From contig JAGZLR010000048.1 of the NCBI GenBank assembly GCA_018364635.1, positions 1-15,858 on the forward strand: DNA of 15,858 bases, in the 5' to 3' direction. Shown one piece after another: positions 14,086 through 15,858 of the stretch; within the stretch, counting starts at the first letter, position 1; each line of letters opens with the position of its first letter. The position numbers and the translations under genes are program-made. The notes below the pieces were generated by a model. It was given only the letters and a program-made list of their open reading frames with translations. It did no database searches and was not told the DNA's origin. The DNA comes from Clostridiales bacterium. Its GTDB lineage: Bacteria > Bacillota > Clostridia > Lachnospirales > Anaerotignaceae.

Positions 14086-14127
14086 AGTATACCATATTTA
14101 ATTATATAAGTAAACCTCTATAAGGTT
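14086..14127 (-). promoter_or_regulatory. Promoter and operator of the Xre-ImmA operon
   Basis: On the minus strand, -35 TTTACT (14114-14109), a 17-base spacer and extended -10 TGGTATACT (hexamer 14091-14086). A palindrome AACCT-CTATA-AGGTT (14113-14127, plus sense) overlaps the -35. A second repeat, TTATAAC-(8)-GTTATAA, lies at 14133-14154. Both are candidate Xre operators. Confidence 0.65.
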
Positions 14128-14364
14128 AATTTTTATAACTTTTTTGGGTTATAAAAATGAAAGGTGCTCCTTCAGCCCTTTCATGACTTTTGGAACACCC
14201 ATTATTCTTTTCGGATTTTGTAATTGCTTCTGCCTGATGCAAGATAATCATTTTGCCAATACCTCATAGGTTTCATGGTTCTTTTCAAGTAAGCCTTTAG
14301 AAAATTCCAAAACCTCTTGATTTAGCAAGGCTTTGATAAGGATGGTAGTAGAAAACCAGTAAAA
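14126..14364 (-). pseudogene. Remnant of two overlapping small frames
   Basis: A minus frame without a start codon ends IKALLNQEVLEFSKGLLEKN and continues HETYEVLAK, then TGA at 14250-14248. This stop overlaps the ATG of a 41-residue frame (14251-14126, MIILHQAEAITKSEKNNGCS...). The ATGA overlap suggests a former operon whose upstream part is lost. The second frame runs into the Xre operator region. A direct repeat CAAGGCTTTG occurs at about 14326 and 14367. Neither frame is recognised. Confidence 0.3.
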
Positions 14365-14421
14365 TCAAGGCTTTGCAGACAGCAGGCAGACGGTGCTTTT
14401 ATAAAAAATGAATATGAAGAT

Positions 14422-14458
14422 AGAAAAAGACGCATTTTTGAGATTTGCGTCTTTTTCT
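14422..14458. terminator. Strong bidirectional terminator
   Basis: A perfect 13-pair stem AGAAAAAGACGCA (14422-14434) with TGCGTCTTTTTCT (14446-14458). It separates the minus-strand control genes from the plus-strand methyltransferase. Confidence 0.85.
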
Positions 14459-14490
14459 ATTGGGCTTTCTGCTTTACCTTGAGAAATGAG

Positions 14491-14548
14491 CAGACAACAA
14501 CAAACGCCATTGAATGGACTTCCATTGATGGTGTTTTTTTATTGTCTG
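14491..14548 (+). terminator. Large hairpin with T run ahead of the methyltransferase
   Basis: AACGCCATTGAATGG (14503-14517) pairs with CCATTGATGGTGTT (14522-14535) apart from a bulge and wobbles, followed by a T run to 14540. An outer CAGACAA (14491-14497) and TTGTCTG (14542-14548) pair perfectly around it. It may be a terminator acting as attenuator, because the leader ORF and methyltransferase begin right after it. No promoter was found between it and the gene. Confidence 0.65.
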
Positions 14549-14563
14549 GAAAGGAGCAGAAAA

Positions 14564-14617
14564 ATGGAAATAACACATGAAAAAGTAAAACGAAAGGCGG
14601 TCTATGTGTGCCCTTAA
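14564..14617 (+). CDS. Leader ORF overlapping the methyltransferase start
   Basis: ATG 14564 lies seven bases after GGAAAGGAG and encodes MEITHEKVKRKAVYVCP, then TAA. It runs over the methyltransferase ATG (14604) in another frame. Its ribosome binding site is better than the AAAGGCGG before the methyltransferase, so it probably couples translation. Confidence 0.55.
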   Translation: MEITHEKVKRKAVYVCP

Positions 14618-15671
14618 ATTAGGAAGCCTGTTTGACGGAATCGGCGTGTTCCCTCTTGCGGCTTCCCGTAATGGAATTATTCCCGTTTGGGCAAGCGAGA
14701 TTGAAAAATCCCCAATAGCCATAACAAAACGCCATTTCCCAGACATGGAACATTTAGGGGATATTACAAAGATACATGGAGGGAACATCCCTCCTGTTCA
14801 CATTATTACATTCGGTTCTCCCTGCCAGAACCTTTCTAAAATCGGAAAGCGTGAGGGACTGGCCGGAAGCAAATCAGGACTGTTTTTTCAGGCTATCAGA
14901 ATTATAGAAGAAATGAGGTGTGCTACAAATGGGTTATATCCAGTTATCGCTGTTTGGGAAAACGTCATGGGAGCGTTTTCTTCAAATGACCGGATGGATT
15001 TTAGAGCCGTGCTGCAATCATTTTCCGATACCGAAATTTCAATGCCTCCTACTGGAGGATGGGCTAACGCCGGTATGGTGCGAGGGGGAAAGACTGACCT
15101 GTGCTGGCGGCTCATGGATGCCCAGTATTGGGGAAAGCCCCGGCTTGTTCAGCGAAGAAAGAGAATCTTCCTTGTGGCAGATTTTAGAGGACAGCGTTCC
15201 GCAGAAATACTATTTAAGCCCCGTGATATGTTCCCGATTCCTCCGCCTTGCACAGACTACGGGCTGCCCGCCGCCGGAGCCAGTCGAATATCTCTTGATA
15301 AAACAAGGGGGAAAATACCCGTCATCCGCCCCTTTCAGGAACGGCGTATGCGGAGTGCTGCAAAATCAGGAAACCAGTCTGCTTTCCTCGCAAGTTTCGG
15401 ACGGCCAGATGAACCTTTTCCAACTTTACTGGCAAAAGCAGTCAATATGATTTCATTCTGGTATGAGGGGGAAGAAAAAGACGGAGTTCTCCGAAATTTG
15501 ACACCTGTTGAGTGTGAGCGCCTGATGGGATTACCGGAGGGGTGGACAGCATATGGAAATTTAGGACAACCCATTAGTGATAATGCACGATGCAAAGCAC
15601 TTGGAAACGCAATCGCCCTGCCGTGTGCTGATTACATCATGGCAGGAATAGCAGAAACCATACATGAATAA
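14604..15671 (+). CDS. DNA cytosine-C5 methyltransferase
   Basis: A complete 355-residue enzyme that transfers methyl from S-adenosylmethionine to C5 of cytosine in DNA. Motif I is LFDGIG (9-14, SAM binding), motif IV GSPCQNLS with the catalytic Cys74, motif VI ENV (119-121), and motif VIII QRRKR (183-187). A short target-recognition region follows, then motifs IX-X near the end (NLTPVECERLMGLPEGW and GNAIALPCADYI, 334 onward). No restriction partner for a C5 enzyme is visible. Cytosine methyltransferases of this size are frequent cargo near the transfer start of Tn916-like elements, where they may shield the DNA from host restriction; that role is inference. ATG 14604 has AAAGGCGG only three bases upstream, so initiation may depend on the overlapping leader ORF. 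Confidence 0.93.
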   Translation: MCALKLGSLFDGIGVFPLAASRNGIIPVWASEIEKSPIAITKRHFPDMEHLGDITKIHGGNIPPVHIITFGSPCQNLSKIGKREGLAGSKSGLFFQAIRIIEEMRCATNGLYPVIAVWENVMGAFSSNDRMDFRAVLQSFSDTEISMPPTGGWANAGMVRGGKTDLCWRLMDAQYWGKPRLVQRRKRIFLVADFRGQRSAEILFKPRDMFPIPPPCTDYGLPAAGASRISLDKTRGKIPVIRPFQERRMRSAAKSGNQSAFLASFGRPDEPFPTLLAKAVNMISFWYEGEEKDGVLRNLTPVECERLMGLPEGWTAYGNLGQPISDNARCKALGNAIALPCADYIMAGIAETIHE

Positions 15672-15686
15672 GAAAGGCAGTTTTGT

Positions 15687-15858
15687 ATGACAGAGAAAAA
15701 TCGTTCTCCTCCGTTGTCGGGTGGAACATCAACAGAAGCTATCGAACCAACTATATTATTTCAGAAAGGACAGGTACATCTATATGGAATTAAAATTCGT
15801 TATCCCCAACATGGAAAAGACATTCGGCAACTTGGAGTTTGCCGGAGAAGACAAAACA
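15687..15858 (+). CDS. Possible small ORF, incomplete at right edge
   Basis: ATG 15687 has AAAGGCAG about seven bases upstream. The frame (MTEKNRSPPLSGGTSTEAIE...) stays open to the window end and overlaps the DUF961 start in another frame. From 15784 on, the DUF961 frame is clearly the coding one. The first part may be a short leader peptide, or the frame may simply be open by chance. Confidence 0.25.
   Translation, partial: MTEKNRSPPLSGGTSTEAIEPTILFQKGQVHLYGIKIRYPQHGKDIRQLGVCRRRQN
15784..15858 (+). CDS. DUF961 (Tn916 Orf23/YdcP-like) protein, 5' end only
   Basis: The last 75 bases encode MELKFVIPNMEKTFGNLEFA then GEDKT. I recognise this as the start of the Orf23/YdcP family (DUF961), the first gene of the Tn916-type transfer module. 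AAAGGACAGG lies upstream. The gene continues outside the window; genes for the coupling protein and relaxase are expected further right. This is the strongest evidence that the window belongs to a Tn916-type conjugative element. Confidence 0.88.
   Translation, partial: MELKFVIPNMEKTFGNLEFAGEDKT

Noticed and set aside
1..15858. CRISPR array, tRNA or rRNA genes
   Set aside because: No regularly spaced repeats, and no tRNA or rRNA segments recognised. The repeats found are three copies of a gene junction, not CRISPR units.

Overview
The window reads as low-GC Gram-positive (Bacillota) DNA, most likely from a gut Clostridia-type host. The evidence is A+T-rich sequence, strong AGGAGG-type ribosome binding sites, rho-independent terminators and gene families typical of Firmicute integrative elements. 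It looks like the accessory and regulatory flank of a Tn916-type conjugative element. The last bases at the right edge start a gene whose first residues match Orf23/YdcP (DUF961), the first gene of the Tn916 transfer module.

Layout. (1) 1-1.3 kb is decayed DNA: a partial unknown frame, a broken ISL3-type transposase and a broken small gene. (2) 1.56-5.34 kb is a minus-strand integration/excision cassette. It has a promoter, a long structured leader with a 16-residue leader peptide and competing antiterminator/terminator hairpins, a SHOCT-like small gene and two large serine recombinases. Both recombinases are broken: rec1 has two frameshifts, and rec2 has a catalytic Arg-to-Cys change and a Trp-to-stop codon. 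(3) 5.5-5.94 kb holds a sigma-70-like regulator whose ribosome binding site lies in a near-perfect hairpin. (4) 6.69-9.85 kb holds an intact type III restriction (Res) subunit with no Mod partner in view.

(5) 9.98-12.92 kb is the most interesting part. A DUF4417 gene overlaps the start of a small toxin-like gene (MGKGG-type N-terminus), followed by a putative immunity gene. A second toxin/immunity cassette follows, headed by a 108-bp repeat of the DUF4417 3' end plus the toxin 5' end. Then come an orphan immunity-like gene and a third, decayed copy of the repeat. This resembles the orphan-cassette layout of polymorphic toxin systems, here attached to DUF4417. (6) 13.15-14.13 kb holds an Xre repressor and an ImmA/IrrE metallopeptidase, a classic control pair of integrative elements. 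(7) 14.56-15.86 kb, on the plus strand, holds a short leader ORF overlapping a complete cytosine-C5 DNA methyltransferase, then the start of DUF961.

Together the genes look like ICE cargo and control: repressor/protease switch, methyltransferase, restriction nuclease, toxin/immunity array, sigma-like regulator, and an integration module that now looks dead. All calls were made by reading the sequence; no database search was possible.
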